NCBI GenBank assembly: GCA_040753075.1 | Contig: JBFMHA010000076.1 | Span: 1-18,385, forward strand | Length of the DNA: 18,385 bases | Source of the DNA: UBA6814 sp040753075 | Lineage (GTDB): Bacteria > Desulfobacterota > Desulfovibrionia > Desulfovibrionales > Desulfovibrionaceae | Direction: 5' to 3' | Shown here: piece by piece, positions 18,345-18,385 of the stretch | How the letters are laid out: every line of letters begins with the position of its first letter | How positions within the stretch are numbered: position 1 is the first letter of the stretch | Made by a program: the position numbers and the translations under genes | The notes under the pieces: model-generated | The model's database searches: none | The model's input: only the letters and a program-made list of their open reading frames with translations | Told to the model about the DNA's origin: nothing

Positions 18345-18385
18345 GGGGGGAGGGGGATAATGTCCGGTCGACGCCGGAGCCGGAG

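Noticed and set aside
18360..18385. Possible divergent plus-strand gene starting ATG at 18360 after a G-rich run
   Set aside because: Only 26 nt are visible (MSGRRRSR...), and the G-rich run is a chance ribosome-binding-site resemblance; nothing can be supported from so short a stretch.

Overview
The window is about 18.4 kb of very GC-rich bacterial chromosome (GC judged by eye, not counted). Third codon positions are strongly G/C, genes are tightly packed and almost no sequence is non-coding. It carries Gram-negative markers (a heptose/LPS gene, an RND efflux pump with a periplasmic adaptor), an anaerobe/archaeal-like short ThiC, and large periplasmic-sensor histidine kinases. Together these suggest a Desulfovibrio-like member of the Desulfobacterota. 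That placement is inference from gene style and was not tested by search.

Layout from left to right. (1) Positions 1-3630, minus strand: a branched-chain amino acid ABC operon, livK-livH-livM-livG. livG is cut by the left edge, and a perfect 12-bp hairpin separates the binding protein gene from the permease genes. (2) 3860-5690, plus strand: gmhA (phosphoheptose isomerase), an FmdB-type zinc ribbon protein and hemC (hydroxymethylbilane synthase), apparently one transcript from a sigma70-like promoter near 3781. It ends at a very long hairpin at 5719-5774 that is shared with the convergent gene. (3) 5780-10808: two divergent membrane sensor proteins. The left one (minus) has a CHASE4-like sensor and HAMP domain, but its histidine-kinase catalytic region is strongly degenerate. 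The right one (plus) is a full Cache-HAMP-PAS-HisKA-HATPase kinase. No response regulator lies beside either. (4) 10864-13206, minus strand: thiC followed 3 nt later by aroC. (5) 13314-18266, minus strand: a TetR/CecR-like regulator, an RND periplasmic adaptor and an RND inner-membrane transporter, with a palindromic candidate operator upstream of the regulator. No outer-membrane channel gene is visible.

Working together: livKHMG imports branched-chain or related amino acids. gmhA-fmdB-hemC is a housekeeping cluster (LPS heptose, zinc ribbon, tetrapyrrole). thiC-aroC is thiamine pyrimidine plus chorismate synthesis. The tetR-MFP-RND unit looks like a self-regulated efflux system. The most unusual element is the divergent sensor pair, where a probable pseudokinase faces an intact kinase. 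I did not find a clear, wholly new system. The points most worth a second look are the degenerate kinase and its partner, the absence of a recognisable TPP riboswitch before thiC, and the hairpins between genes.
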